From assembly GCA_905331475.1 (NCBI GenBank), contig CAJNYU010001127.1, positions 1 to 64,000 on the forward strand: a DNA stretch of 64,000 nt, written 5' to 3'. The position numbers and the translations under genes were made by a program. This stretch comes from Rotaria socialis (Eukaryota > Rotifera > Eurotatoria > Philodinida > Philodinidae). Position 1 is the stretch's first letter. The number at the start of each line of letters is the position of its first letter. The notes beneath the pieces were generated by a model, which did not search any database, had not been told where the DNA came from, and saw only the letters and a program-made list of their open reading frames with translations. This document shows, in pieces, positions 25,238 to 38,467 of this stretch.

Positions 25238-26726
25238 ATTAGAGTTTAGCTCATGTTTTCACGTGGCAATGGATGCATCTAATGTTTAGCCATTATTCGA
25301 TATTGTCAATGTAAAGACTTCATGCCGTACCATGGTTACTATCTATTATTCATTAGGCAAAATCAAAATCAAATTGAATAAAAGTGATGTGTTAAAAATG
25401 AAAACAAAGTCCACTAGCATGAAACTGTAACATTATTTTTGTAAATAAAAAACTTGCTTCCTAGTTTCGATTGAAATCAATGCATCCTATTTCAATGGAT
25501 CGATTATGTGAGCTAAATTTTTATGAAAGTTACGAGCATAAAGATGAAGACACTTAGGTTGTTAGTTCACAGAAGACTCAATAGTTTCAAAAACTGATAT
25601 TCGAAGAAAGGACGTTGAATACATACTATGAAAGACTATGTCCCTAGTCGAAGCTTACATGGTGAATGGATTTAAATATCTAAAAAACTTTCGATTCTCG
25701 AAATATAATTTGAATGCATCATCAGTTATTTTGATTACAGTGCGCTAGTATCATTTTTTGCATATGTACACTCCCACATCCTTTTATGGAAAATAAGAAT
25801 AGACTACTTTGTAAACATAATAAACAGCAAAAAGAAGTAAATGTTTTTCTGTGACTGAAAAGCTTGCTGCTTATAGATGATGTAAGATTATATCGAACCA
25901 TACGGTCTATGGAACACTTAGCATAATTAAATGAGACAAAATTAGATAGTTTATTTATACAGCGAGTTAATATATACAGACGAAGTAGACTATCTTATCT
26001 GTCCAAGTTATTTGTATCATGTAGTTAAAGTAAATACGTATATCTGGAAAAAGAAAGAAAGATACAATACCATTTCAAGATATCATTTAAAGCTATGATG
26101 AATATTTTAAATTTTGAAATGGAAACACTTCAAAGATAATTCACAGAACTCTATCGTCTGATGAGTAATACATGACGAGACTCGTGTAGAAAATGAAGTA
26201 TATACAAGTGTGTATATAGTAGTGTAGTAGAATGCATTGAAAGTAGATGAGCTTTTTCATGAATAGTGTAATGTTATTTTTTGTTTTTCAAGTATTGTAT
26301 GAACTGATGGAAAATTCAAAATTTTGTTCGAAAGTGTTCAAAAACATCTGCGAGAAAGTCAACAATTCATCTGTTCCCGTCAAAACTAGTGATCGACTAC
26401 TGTATTTTACGTTTCTAGTTCTACTAAAAATACAATTTGAGCGCATCTGATGTAAAAATCTAAACGTAATATATTACTTATATATCTGTTTATATGAATT
26501 TTCAGGAAAAAATTGTCTTTATCACTTAACAGAGAATGCTCTCTCAATTGCTAGTAAGTGCAATAGATTGGCTTCTCAAATAAAAATAAACGCTTTACAA
26601 GTATTAAATAAATGTGTCCGAGGGACAAACAACTACAGAAATTTGTTTTCTTCTTTATATATTTAGTGAATAAAGATAAGAATAAAAATGTATTTTCAAA
26701 ACAAATTTAGAAATAATTTTATGCTC
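25238..26726. other. intergenic, no gene recognised
   Basis: AT-rich DNA without recognisable genes; the open frame at 26247-26450 has no supporting feature. Confidence 0.5.
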
Positions 26727-26730
26727 TTAA

Positions 26731-26812
26731 CCCTTTCCGGCCGGGTGTTGCCAAATGGCAACATTTTCCCCTAGGGGGGTACGGCAATTTTCAAACAGCC
26801 GGCCGGAAAGGG
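26731..26812. mobile_element. 82-bp piggyBac-type micro-MITE in TTAA
   Basis: A perfect 15-bp inner palindrome pair extended by the target site: TTAA-CCCTTTCCGGCCGG at 26727-26744, and its exact reverse complement at 26799-26816. The element is therefore bounded on both sides by TTAA and begins with CCCTTT, the signature of piggyBac-superfamily insertions. The 54-bp middle is GC-rich and includes GTTGCCAAATGGCAAC, itself a palindrome. It is far too short to code for anything. Confidence 0.75.
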
Positions 26813-26816
26813 TTAA

Positions 26817-27920
26817 GAAGGACCCATGGTGTGTTTCTATCTTACCTGAACCTTAAAAATGCTGCTCCGAAAACAAAAGCATCCGCGTGGTAGCATAGAT
26901 CTTGTAGGAAGCCATAAATACCGTCACTCAACTGTTTTTGTTCGACAAGTCGTTAGGAAAAACTTTGAGAGGCCGACTCAATTAGTTCATCAAAAGAGTT
27001 TTTCAGCAGTGTGAAAGCAAAAATGGAATTAACTCTCGTTCGTAATGTATTTCTCATGATGTTTCTTTTTTCTCGCGATGTTTTACTTGATTAAGTGTCA
27101 CAAAAGACAACTCGATAGAAGTCAAAATACCACAGACTCCTTTGTGTTTTCATCGAGTAACCATCATAGAATACCTGTCTATCGGCTACGGCGATTAAGA
27201 TGAATTGTTTGAAACATAGTTGTCGAACCACATAAAAAAATTCTTGTTTCTCTCTTTCTACTCTTATTTATTTTTGATTAATATTCTCCTATATATATAT
27301 ATATATATCAACATAAGTAGGGACAATGAGAAGAACTTTCTATTGTGAAGAAAATAAAAAATGTCTCTTTTGTATATTTTTCTCATTATCACCACGTCAA
27401 AATCGAGGCCACGCGGTTCGATTTTTATTCTATCATAGTTCGTGCTTTTCCTTAACATTTATTATGATAAAAAATAGATAATGCCACATCATAATTGGGA
27501 TGTCCCCTTTCATGAGGCTCAAATGGCACGATATTAACAACTGAAAAACAGAGAGACCTATTGTCGCAATGTTTTGTTCATAAAGATAGTAGTATCATTC
27601 TGCTTCAAATATCACTTGATATATAATGTAGCAGTATATTGTGCAAGATGGATCAGTACGATCTCAATGTTCAGATGAAAGTCGTGCCTTTTTAAAGTAG
27701 TAAACGACATTTTGCTATCACGGCACCTGTCGTCAAACGATTACCGTGCTGATTTGAAGATAAGATTGGATAAGCTAGTCAACCAATAAATTTTATTTCT
27801 TTTTTTTTCATTCTGCGATGCGATTCCTTACGAGAACATAGGCGTCAACATAGAAACACTTTATGATATTTCTTCAAAACTACGTCAATTCAACACTTTC
27901 AGAATTTTCGTTCTTAAAAA
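26817..27920. other. intergenic upstream of nuclear receptor gene
   Basis: No gene recognised. An AT microsatellite lies at about 27290-27308. The final bases carry a T-rich AG at about 27902, 20 nt before the receptor start codon. Confidence 0.5.
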
Positions 27921-29143
27921 ATGAAACATAGAAAAACAGTAAACGCCAATGGAATTGAGTCTCGTAAGGAATGCCGAATATGTGGTGATGCTGCTCGTGG
28001 TCTCAATTTTAATGTTATGACGTGCATGTCTTGTAAATCATTTTTTCGTAGAAATGCACAGAAAAAAATGGTAAGATTTTTGTATCTTTCAAAATATATT
28101 AAAAAATCCTATTTTTATCTATTGAATAGCTGTCATCACTTTGTCAATTTGAAAGTAATTGTGATATAACAATAAGAACACGTGGTTATTGTTCACCTTG
28201 TCGTTTGAAAAAATGCTTAGAACTAGGAATGAACCCTGAGCTGATTCGGCACGTTTCAGATTCCAGCATGATCTTGAAGAAAAACAAACGCACAGAAGTC
28301 ACAGAGTCCAAACAGACTCAGCTACCAACTGTACTATTATCCATTGTTTTTTTAAATTATGTTTCTATGTTCGTTTCTATATAGCCTCTACCACTTAGTC
28401 TACTTCGAAATGATCGATCAACATTGGCAACGAATGAATGGACTCTACTCTCAAATATTCTTCATGCATTTGATGAAGAAAACGCTATGACACGTATTCA
28501 ATGTTCTCTTGATGCACTTTCTGCTTTACCTCCAAAATTACGTTCGAAACCGATAGAACTAATGAAACTTATTAGTCAGCTCTATGGAAGTATTGGATCA
28601 CTTTTAGAGCATTCGCCAGATTTTCATGGTTTACCATTCGATGCTCGTCAACTTCTTATTAAACATAATTTGTATATTATTGGTGTGATGAATGGACTTT
28701 TCGTTGGACGTGAGTTAAACGTATTTGATAATACGGCTGTTTTTAATCTCACTGCTCAAGTATATGGGCCTGAATATATGATCGAAATGCGTCGAAATAT
28801 TGCACGATATGATCACAATGGTAGTCTCATTAAAATCTTGTTATTCATCATTGGTTTTTCAAGTAATTGCTCAATTGTGATATATAATGATGAAGAACCA
28901 TATTCCATTGTATCAAGTTCGATCAATCTCGTTCGTATTCAGAATATCTATGTGACTATGTTATGGAAATACTTACTGTATTTATACGGATTTCATGCAG
29001 CGGTACTTAGATTTTCTGGACTTGTAAAAAATGCGGTGGATTTGATGAGTACGTTAAATGCAACGCCTCATGGGAAAAATCGTAATCGAGTCCTTGATAC
29101 CATTGTAAAAGAAACACAACTTAAATTGGTTATATCCGAGTGA
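27921..29143 (+). CDS. nuclear hormone receptor, copy 1
   Basis: Exons 27921-28070, 28130-28330 and 28385-29143 give 369 aa. The DNA-binding domain is complete. Finger 1 is CRICGDAARGLNFNVMTCMSC with C-x2-C-x13-C-x2-C spacing, and the P-box reads CMSCKSFFRR. Finger 2 is CQFESNCDITIRTRGYCSPC with C-x5-C-x9-C-x2-C spacing, followed by RLKKCLELGM. The intron between the two fingers is in phase 0. The 250-residue C-terminal part should be a helical ligand-binding domain, but I see no clear AF-2 activation helix at the C-terminus (ends KLVISE), so it may be ligand-independent or repressive. It should bind DNA half-sites and regulate transcription in the nucleus. It does not match any named receptor closely and belongs to a local, probably lineage-specific, family. 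Confidence 0.88.
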
Positions 29144-31910
29144 ACCTACTCTCACTTAATGCATGTATATGACAACAGACGAATTTGATGCCTAGCGACT
29201 TTTCGTCATTATAAATATAGATATTATAACTATGAGAAAAATTTCAATTATTGTGAATCGCGTGTCTTGGCTGATTTTGTTGTTTTTTACATAAAAGTAA
29301 ACTGAACGTGAACAACAATTGGTGATTAAAGGTCAAAATAGGATCAAGCAAACTCTAGGGTCATATGCGATCGAGAAATTTATGATGATGGAATGTTTAC
29401 TATTATAAATAAATTTTAGAATAGAAAAAAATTGAAAACTAATTCTACTTGCCCAATGTAGGCCACATATGAGGCAAATATTATTTAGTAGATAACGTGT
29501 TTCATGGCTGCAGTCTCCAACTATGATCAATTTAATTTGAATCATGTGAATTCTTTTCTAATGTGATAAATATGAAACCGTACTGTTGGTTGGGTTAAAG
29601 TAATCATTAAACTACAGGTAATTTTTTAATTACTATAAAATATTTTTCTTAGCAAGAGTCTTTCTTGCTAGTTTCAACTGAAATTTATCAACCATATATG
29701 ACTTGTCTCATATGTTAAAAAATATTGTTGACTACGGATCAGTAGCACAATAATTCAAAATATTGATTAAAAAATTAAAATATTTTTAGAGCAATATTCA
29801 TTTTAGAGCTGAGTAGGATGAAGACTATGTTAACAGGAATTTTGTCTGAAAGAAAACTTTCGTTGATTTCAAAGTTTGATACCATGACATTAATATATTG
29901 ACTTAATATAATCTAAGCGTGTTCTGTTTGATTCAACTGCTGAACCAGAAAATATTTACGGATGTCAAAAGTTGTTAGCATATGTCTATCAATTGACTTG
30001 TAGTTCGTGTTGATTATAGTGTGTAGAAGATACGTGTTGTGTTTGACTATTGCGTTTCTCTTATCTGAATAAGCCAAGAGCCACTTTTTAAAAGCGTTTA
30101 AAACAAAAATGATTTCTGTTTTGCGTCACATTCTTGAGTTGTCGAAACGCTTGAAATTCAATATAACAACTAGGTGTATTCAACCGTCAAAGTAGCTGAA
30201 TAATTGAAACTAGAACAGGTTAATCAAGATCTAATTGAAGTTTGCTGAATCTATTCAATTTTAACAAGTAAAAGAAATAGTTCATGTTTTATGGTTAGGT
30301 TATTTGAATCAAATCAATTGTTTCATTTCATGAAATGCAGAAAAATGCTTAGAGAGTTGAAGATCAAAAGATATTGTGATTAATCTTTTTTTCTTTCGTG
30401 ATACCTACGGCACTACTTTTTACTCTTTTGAAGTTTGAAGTGTGGTTAGAGGCTCATTCAAAAATGTTATTGTTTCAATTTTTTATATTGTTCTTTTTGA
30501 TGAAACTCTGTTCGAAAGTATCATCATCATCAAGTGTTCTCTACTGTAAGCTATTGGTTAAAGATGGCATTGGATGATTTTCGGCGTGCATGAGTTTAAA
30601 TATTAATAGATAGATCGTTGATCAGTCGTCTTACCACCACAAACGTCTTTCTATGTGTCGTCTACCACTGCTCTAAGTAAAATTACATGCGTATCGCAGT
30701 AGTGATTAGCTTAATTTATATAGGATTGATTTTAGAAATTGTATTTATTAAAAAATAGCTTTTTTTATTGGATAAACAGGTGTATAAATTGTATAACGTT
30801 CCAAGATCAACAGACTACAAAATCCTTACTGATTTGAAAGTGTAGTACAAATATTTACATATGAAACAAAAAGCTTAGCAAATAACCTGCCTGGAATATT
30901 CCATAGCAAGTTACACGACAGACAAAGTAACCCTACCAAACGTTCTAAATACAATTTATCGCAGAATAATAATACTTCATGATAATATCAAATACTGTAG
31001 AACAATCAATCAAACTAAAAATCACTTAAAACGTGTATTAGGTGCTCAATAAATGATTTCTAACGGGCCATGTCTTATTTTTTTCTCCATAAAACAGGTA
31101 GACAGTATTCTGTCAAAAATTAGCAAGCCCGAGTATTGTTATTAATGCTCTAAAATACGCAGTATTAAAGTGAAAAATGAAGGATATCTTTCATCAAAAC
31201 TAAGAATGATTTTTATTTTCAAGTGTTGAATCGCTCAAAACTAAGGTTGTTTCTAAATAGTCCGCTGCAAAGCAATTTTACCTTTTAAACAGTTTTTTAT
31301 GCGTAAGAGAAATTTCGAAATATGTTCTGACGTGCGGGTATGGCTCCACGTCATAATAATTATGCTTGACTTCGTGTTCCACCAGATGCCAGAGTTACTT
31401 AGTACTTTGATTGACAAAATTTCTGGTAACTTAATTTTTAAATAGCTGTTTTCAGAAGATCAACAATCATGCCAAATAATATGATCACAAAATAAAGACT
31501 ATTAAGCTAATTATACTGTTTTAGGTATCAGTTTCAGTAGTATGCAATTCGAAGTCTCATCATTTCTTTTTGCGAAAAAAATTCTCTAAATTCCAGACTT
31601 GGAAAAATTAGTGGCTCACTTAAAATATAGTTAAAACATTTCACGTTTGAGCGCGAGTTCAATAGAAACTGTTTATTACGCTGTTAAAATTAGAAGGTAG
31701 GTCTAGCAAATTACATTTTACTTTATTCCAATGATAGAGCTGTATTTGGTACTCAACTTAGAGTGAATACTCTAGCGCTACGTCTATCGATATATCTTAA
31801 GTAAGGGCTGATATATTATATAATTTGTCATTATTACCCTTTCGTCTAAAATACAAATAACCGTATCGTACTAATCATTTGAGATTACAAAAATTGTTTT
31901 GATAGCTTTC

Positions 31911-31943
<33 letters not shown>

Positions 31944-32246
31944 CCGACATTAGTATAAGATTCTCGAAGAAATGGAGTAATGCGTCATTTTATCCTGTAA
32001 TGTAGCGTCACACTATTATAGCGCGTTAGACTACAAATTTCATTGGATAAGTATGAGAAGCTAATAAATTTTATTTTATTATTTTTCTGTTGCTGTTCTA
32101 TTTCTTTTTAATTAGAGAGGTAATATAGTTCAGACAGTTTATTGACATAGATTCAAAGAGGCATAGACTGTACCACTTGGTCATAACCAAATAGAGCGGA
32201 AATCTTCATTCATAAAAAACGTTTGCCGTATATTCTTAACAAAAAA
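29144..32246. other. intergenic between receptor copies
   Basis: Three kilobases of AT-rich sequence with no gene recognised. An AT microsatellite lies at about 31917-31942. No transposon ends were found by eye. Confidence 0.5.
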
Positions 32247-33473
32247 ATGAAAGATAAAAAAACTTTGTGCAATGCAACATCTGGGTTTTCTATGTCCTGT
32301 CGTATATGTGGTGATATGGCATGTGGCCTGAATTTCAACGTTATTACATGTATGTCCTGTGAATCATTTTTTCGTAGAAATGCACAGAAAAAATCAGTAA
32401 GTTATATGCATATTTAAAAAGTAAACAATTTTATACTAATGATACAACTAGCTCGTGGCAGTCTGTCAATTTCAAAATGATTGCAATATAACAAAAAAGA
32501 CACGTAGCCACTGTTTCCCTTGTCGTTTGAAGAAATGTTTAGCAATGGGTATGAACCCTAAGTTAATTAGTCGTGTTTGTAATTCCACTGTTCTCTCCAA
32601 CAAAACGGAACAAGAAAGAATGGTCGAGTGCAAGCAGATTGAGTTGCCAACAGTAATATTAGTTTTTTGAATTTTCTTTGAAAATGCTCTGTGTTGTTGA
32701 ATTTCTTTATATAGCCTTTGCCACTTAGTCTACTTCGAAATGATCGATCAACATTGACAACTAATGAATGGACTCTTCTGTCAAATATTCTTCATGCATT
32801 TGATGAACAGAATCCTTCTGCACAAATTCAATCTTCCCTTCACGAATTATCTTTATTGCCTCCTAAACTACGTTTGAAATCATCGGATACATACAATATG
32901 GTTGGTCAATTTTTTACCGGTATTCAATCATTCATTGAACATTCACCAAATTTGCATGCTCTATCGATTGACGCTCGTCGAGTTCTTACTAAACACAATT
33001 TAAGCTCTACCGGTGCATATAATGGAATTTTTCTTTGTCGTGAGCTTGATCTATACAATAATTCAGTTTTTTTTAATGCTGCCAGTGCATATTACGGAGC
33101 TGAATTTCTGATGGATTGTTCGAGGAATTCTGCGCGATGTGATCCAAATGGCAGTCTTATTAAAATAATGCTATTTGTCATCATATTCTCCAGCAATTGT
33201 TCAATTGTTACATTTGATGAGAAAGAACATATTATAATTATATCGAAATCAATGGATCTTGTTAGAATTCAAAATGTACACGTAACAATATTATGGAAAT
33301 ATTTGGTTTATCTATATGGGTTTAAGGAAGCAGCGCTTCGATTTTCTTCCCTTGTGAAAAATATTTTAGACGTAACGCATATGTTAGAGTTAATGCCTAA
33401 AAATGAAATACACAATACGATGGTGGAGACTATTGCAATAGAAACAGAACGTGTCTTACTGGTAAAAGATTGA
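32247..33473 (+). CDS. nuclear hormone receptor, copy 2
   Basis: Exons 32247-32396, 32452-32652 and 32715-33473 are 150, 201 and 759 nt, identical in length to copy 1, giving 369 aa. Finger 1 is CRICGDMACGLNFNVITCMSC and finger 2 CQFQNDCNITKKTRSHCFPC. The P-box reads CMSCESFFRR, so the lysine of copy 1 is a glutamate here, a change in the helix that reads the DNA half-site. The ligand-binding region shares blocks such as LPLSLLRNDRSTL, TNEWTLLSNILHAFDE and DPNGSLIKI with copy 1, but is considerably diverged elsewhere and ends VLLVKD with no obvious AF-2 motif. The pair arose by duplication, and both copies have stayed open. Confidence 0.88.
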
Positions 33474-34843
33474 ATCCTGCTTTCATTCAACTTTTGAAAA
33501 CCCCCGATATGTGTTAAATGTTTTATATTTCGTATCACTATATTGTACTTTTGTAAATGAAGATCAAACATCGATTACTAATTTGTTAGAAGATGAATGC
33601 AACTTATTGTCACTTTTCAAAGCATAAAAGCAAATAACCATTGTATATTGTTATTGCAAATATACTTTGCTATAATATGAAACGAATGGCAATCGTTAAA
33701 CAGAAAAATCTGCCTTAACTAATATCAAAATTATAATTTTATTGAGCAATCACACTTTCCAAAAACAAATCATACAGAGAAATCTGACGTCGAAAATGGA
33801 TCTATTAGGATTGTTTCTAAAATTAATATATTGTTTTGGATTGCGTCACTTTGAATTTAGATGAAGATAAAGCAAACATCTTTGCTCAAGCGATGATCAA
33901 TGAAAATATGATCAGTAAATCTTAGCTTTTACTCGTCGAGAATGTGGTTCATCATGGCGAGATTGTTATTAAGTTCGTAATATCTCTGTGTGTCACATTT
34001 GTTATTTATCTTAACACAAGTAATTGATATGAAAATTATTGATTCGGTATTTATCAAGTATATTCAACTTCAAAACTATTTTATTCTATTCCAAAGTGCA
34101 TCAAGATGTCGTGAGAGAAAGAGACTAAGATGTATCCATTAATTTCTTTTTATCTGATGTCTTTATGAATTTTACAATTTTATTGAAATAAACCAAAATA
34201 AATACATAAATTGAATCATACTAATTTGACAATGGCCATAAAATTATTTGATGGTATCTAACTTGTACAGCTATCGAAAAAGAAAACTCTGATTGTAGAT
34301 TATTTAGATGTCTCTCGCTTAGTTTGATACGATGAGACAAACATTACGCTTGTTTAACCAAATATTAGTTTCTGTAGCTTTATACCAATGTTTTGCAAAG
34401 TTCATAAAATTAGCTGTGAAATCGATAATCATTGTTTTGAATTTATATAATGCATCGAACACTGCAATGACGTTATTTGTCAGCTGACCAGTATCATTTT
34501 GTCAAAGTGATCAATTATCTTCATCGAGTTTAAGCTTCATTTTTATGATATATTTTAGAATTTATATATGTTAGATCTTCATTTTATTTTATCAGATCTT
34601 ATAATTCAATGGACTGGAATATTTTCTTTCATGAAAGATATCACTCATTCAAGCTATCTATACAGCAACTTTAATCGTTAGTTTCATCACAAGCAACATT
34701 GTTCGTTATTCGGCAAACATCGATTTAGATCGAACCCATTTCTCTAATGAACTATTTTAATTTACATTTGAATACTCGACTGCTATCGACACAATAAACG
34801 TTATTTCCAAAGTAGAAGTCACGTTTTTGTACTTTGCTGACTA
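33474..34843. other. intergenic, no gene recognised
   Basis: AT-rich sequence downstream of the second receptor; nothing supportable seen. Confidence 0.5.
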
Positions 34844-35149
34844 GAGTGAAACCTCTCTGTATAAATGCCTCATTATTCCGAATAGTGAGTGTTCATTTGA
34901 AACCTCATTAGTAATAATAACCTCATTAATCTGTGTGTCATAGGTTAAATAAAACTAATTTTTTATGTAGTAATAATAGTACCTGGTGAGCATCATTTGA
35001 TGCATTCGACAACTGAGTGCAAACGAAGACTTATCCTTTGGAGAGAGAGAGAGAAAGAAAACAAGTGAAAACTCCTAATAATGATTATCTCTATCAACTG
35101 AGTACTTCTGATCAGTGCCAATGGTGTTCATATTAGAGAGATTTTACTG
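34844..35149. mobile_element. pogo/Tigger-like MITE, 306 bp
   Basis: The left end GAGTGAAACCTCTCTGTAT and the reverse complement of the right end (CAGTAAAATCTCTCTAATAT) are related inverted repeats. Each is next to TA (34842-34843 and 35150-35151). The consensus CAGTRAAACCTCTCT resembles pogo/Tigger-type ends within the Tc1/mariner superfamily. The centre has a GA-repeat (GGAGAGAGAGAGAAAG near 35040). No transposase is present and the ends have diverged, so it is an old copy. Confidence 0.6.
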
Positions 35150-35151
35150 TA

Positions 35152-38100
35152 TATATTTATAATCGTCACAAACTCACTTTTTGCTCGGGAAGCAAGGATC
35201 TTTATGATTTTGCTAGTACTCAACTAGTCTCACCTTCTCATATTCACATAATTTATCTATATCCAAAAGCCATAATGCATATTAAAAAAATCAGAACCTT
35301 TTCAATAGGTTTTAGCTAATGCTCTTTACTCAATTAAGATTATACAAAATCCTTTTTAGCTTATAATAAATAGTGACTGTCAAAGAAAAATAAATGATTT
35401 GAAAAAGTAAATTGAATAAAAATAAAAATGATGTAAAATCGTTTGCTATATCTCCAAAATTGATAAATTTCAAGATTGTGAACGATACTTTCCTTGATAG
35501 GCAATACCGTTGCTCAATTGTATTGTGAACATTTCAGTGTGAAAAATAATATCAATAAGAAAAATCTGCATTTTGATTGTATTGATTCGAAATGTTCTCT
35601 GACACAATTATTTCGTTCCGAATAAATCATCATTCTTAGTCCGTGTAAAGCAAAAGAAAGGGTATAGAACCAATTGATCGATTTTAAACTGTTGCTGATC
35701 TACTATTTAAGGTATGAAACACAAGCTGACATTATAAAAACATAGCCCAGTAGTCTATTAGATTAGTGAAAATAAATGATCCTTTCAAATTATCTTTTGA
35801 TCCGAAAGCGCATACATCTACGAAAGCTGATCAAAAGAAGCAATATTTACGAATATATAAAGCTCAATCATAATATGATAAAAAGCTAATGTCATATATC
35901 ATAACTTATGCTCAGGGATGTTCGTCTTATTGTTCACAGAGAAAAAATAACAACCATGAACTAAGTATTATACAACTATCGATTATAAGCCGAAGCACAT
36001 CGGTAACTTCGTATCATGTTTTATTTTCTGAATTATTTTATTTAAAAATGGTTTCTTCAAAATATTCGAATACTAACTCCTATAGTATACAAAATGAAAA
36101 TCATCCAGCTGACATATATGAATATTGACTTGAAGCTTACTTATTAGTCTATGTTTTATGCTTGTCAACTTATTTTAGTAGATAATCTTCGACAGAATAT
36201 TTTACATATTTCATAAATTTTCGATTCTTAATTAAGCATTTTGAAATTTTGCTACAATTATTCAGCGAAGAATTTCTTAAGCTGAATTTCAGTAAAAATT
36301 TCTTTTTAAAATATTTTCATTTTTAACGATGAAGCGCTAGTTACAGTCAATCACTATTAATTCATTAAAAAGAGTGTGATATCAATTTTGATTTATATAT
36401 ATATATATATACATTATTCGAACAAGCATGAAAAAACGTTGAACAAATTGGAAACACATTCCGATCAAGATGATAGTTAACAATATACTCATATTTCGTA
36501 AGACTCTTTAGTAATAAATTATAGAATAAATTAAGCATCGCTCAGAATATCACCATTGAAACTGTTAAATTTACTTGCTAAGATTTGTATTTCATATTTT
36601 CAAGAAGCTTGTTTGAATGAATACCAATCTGAATCAATGATTTCACAATCAGATGGTAATCAAATAGATTAGCAATTGAAGTTTGCGATAAAATGAATGA
36701 AAATATGTTGTGTGGTTATATTTCGTTTATAACTATTGAAGATTTCTAAAAAAAATCAAGTGCTCCCTACTTTGGTATACCCATACGTTGTATTTATTCG
36801 CTTCAGTTAGAACTTTTTCAAATTAGTTCTCACCTAAATTTAATTTAACAAATGCTCTTTTGAATAAATTATAGCAGATTTCAAAATATTCAACTGAAAA
36901 TTAAAAATTCATGAAACATGTCAAATGTTCCGTACACAATCATTGGCTAAAATAAATTGACTTACACGAAAAATACAGAGACATTTGAACTTTAAAGACA
37001 GTATTCATTATCACTGTCATAACTTCACATATTTGATCTTTTTCTTTGTCTTATAGTAAGAAATTGAGCTAAAATTATTTTAATTTTGAAGTATAATTTC
37101 ATATTTGGCCATGATCACTTAATGAATATTTACTCTCCAAAAATCACTTTTCCTGATTACAACAGTAATGATAGAAACATCGTAACACTCACGACTATTT
37201 GGCACACGCTGTTACGAGAATTCAATGGTACAATATTTATTCGCTATCAGCCATCATCTTTGTTTGTATGCATTATTCATACATAATATGTTACTGTTGA
37301 TGTCCTATGAGATAGTTGCTGGAGGTTATCTTAAACGAGTTTTCCATTTTGTACTCGACTTGTCTCAACCAATACCTTTGAGATCTATGACATTTCTTGT
37401 CATTATATCATTGATTGATCGACTACATGTATATCACTTAGAATCACCATCCTGTTTATATATTGATTATTTGTAATGACTTCGACGTTGGAGAGCTTTC
37501 TTATGTGTACGATAATTTAATATATCCTTTTGTATCTTATCAGAGAAATTGAGATTTTATTCTGAATTGAAGAAACATAAATATTTTTCAAAGAAGTTTA
37601 ATTTTTTTCGGAAACCAAAATAAAACATTTCGTACATATACTATTTTAAAAGAAATAAAGGATTTCTTGAAGAAGATACATACGACGTTTTGACGATGAA
37701 AAGTTAGTAACGAGTATAGACACGTTGCATGAAAGACAGCATTTCTGATATGCATCAGAACAAAAACAAAAATATTGACCTTTTTGTTTTTTCTTTTTGT
37801 ATTGCTAAATTAGATAGACATTACATAGACGAGCATTCTGTATCTGTATTGCTTTTCTCTGTACGAAACAATCAAATATGAATTAACAACAACAGCCGAG
37901 TGGCAAATGTAAGAGAGAAAAAAAGGAATAAGAACGGTTCTAAGAACCAGAGAGGAAAACAGATTGGTAGATACTATTACTATCTGTGGATAAGAACAAA
38001 GGATTAACTTATGCTGGGAAATCAGGATGCATCATTTGTCGTAGTTCTACTAGCGACCGTTAGTTTTTTTCTTTCTCTTCGATGATCAACAAGATTCTAT

Positions 38101-38467
38101 ATGTCCTCGACGCGTTGAGGGATGATAAAAAGAAAAAAAAGAAAGAAAAGAACAGAACAGAAAAAAATAGAGATCGTATCAGACGGATTTCTATTCTTAC
38201 AAAAAATACATACAAACGCTTGTACGTACGCCTATCGAATGTTGCTCCCATTAACGAACATCTATCATCGCCAATCTGGGTTCGCCACAATCGAAAATAT
38301 CATCTTCCATTTATCCTTCAACATCTCCTCTTCAAAATCTGAGTTCAGCCATTGGTCTTTCAAATTCTCCTTTTAATGTTAATCTGTCTACAATTAATTA
38401 TCCAATACAGTTATCACGTGAACCTTCGATTGACAATCGCATAATTAATTTTGAACAACAGTTCGAT
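35152..38467. other. long intergenic region before LIM gene
   Basis: No gene recognised. An AT microsatellite lies at about 36395-36412. The part from about 38260 to 38467 is open in the same frame as the LIM gene (for example SSIYPSTSPLQNLS and NYPIQLSREPSIDN), so it may be a 5' extension of that protein, possibly starting at the AG near 38348. Confidence 0.45.

Noticed and set aside
38060-38376. Overlapping Lys- or Phe-rich frames upstream of LIM copy A
   Set aside because: Low-complexity AAAAAG tract read in several frames; only the frame continuous with the LIM gene is worth considering, and it is noted there.
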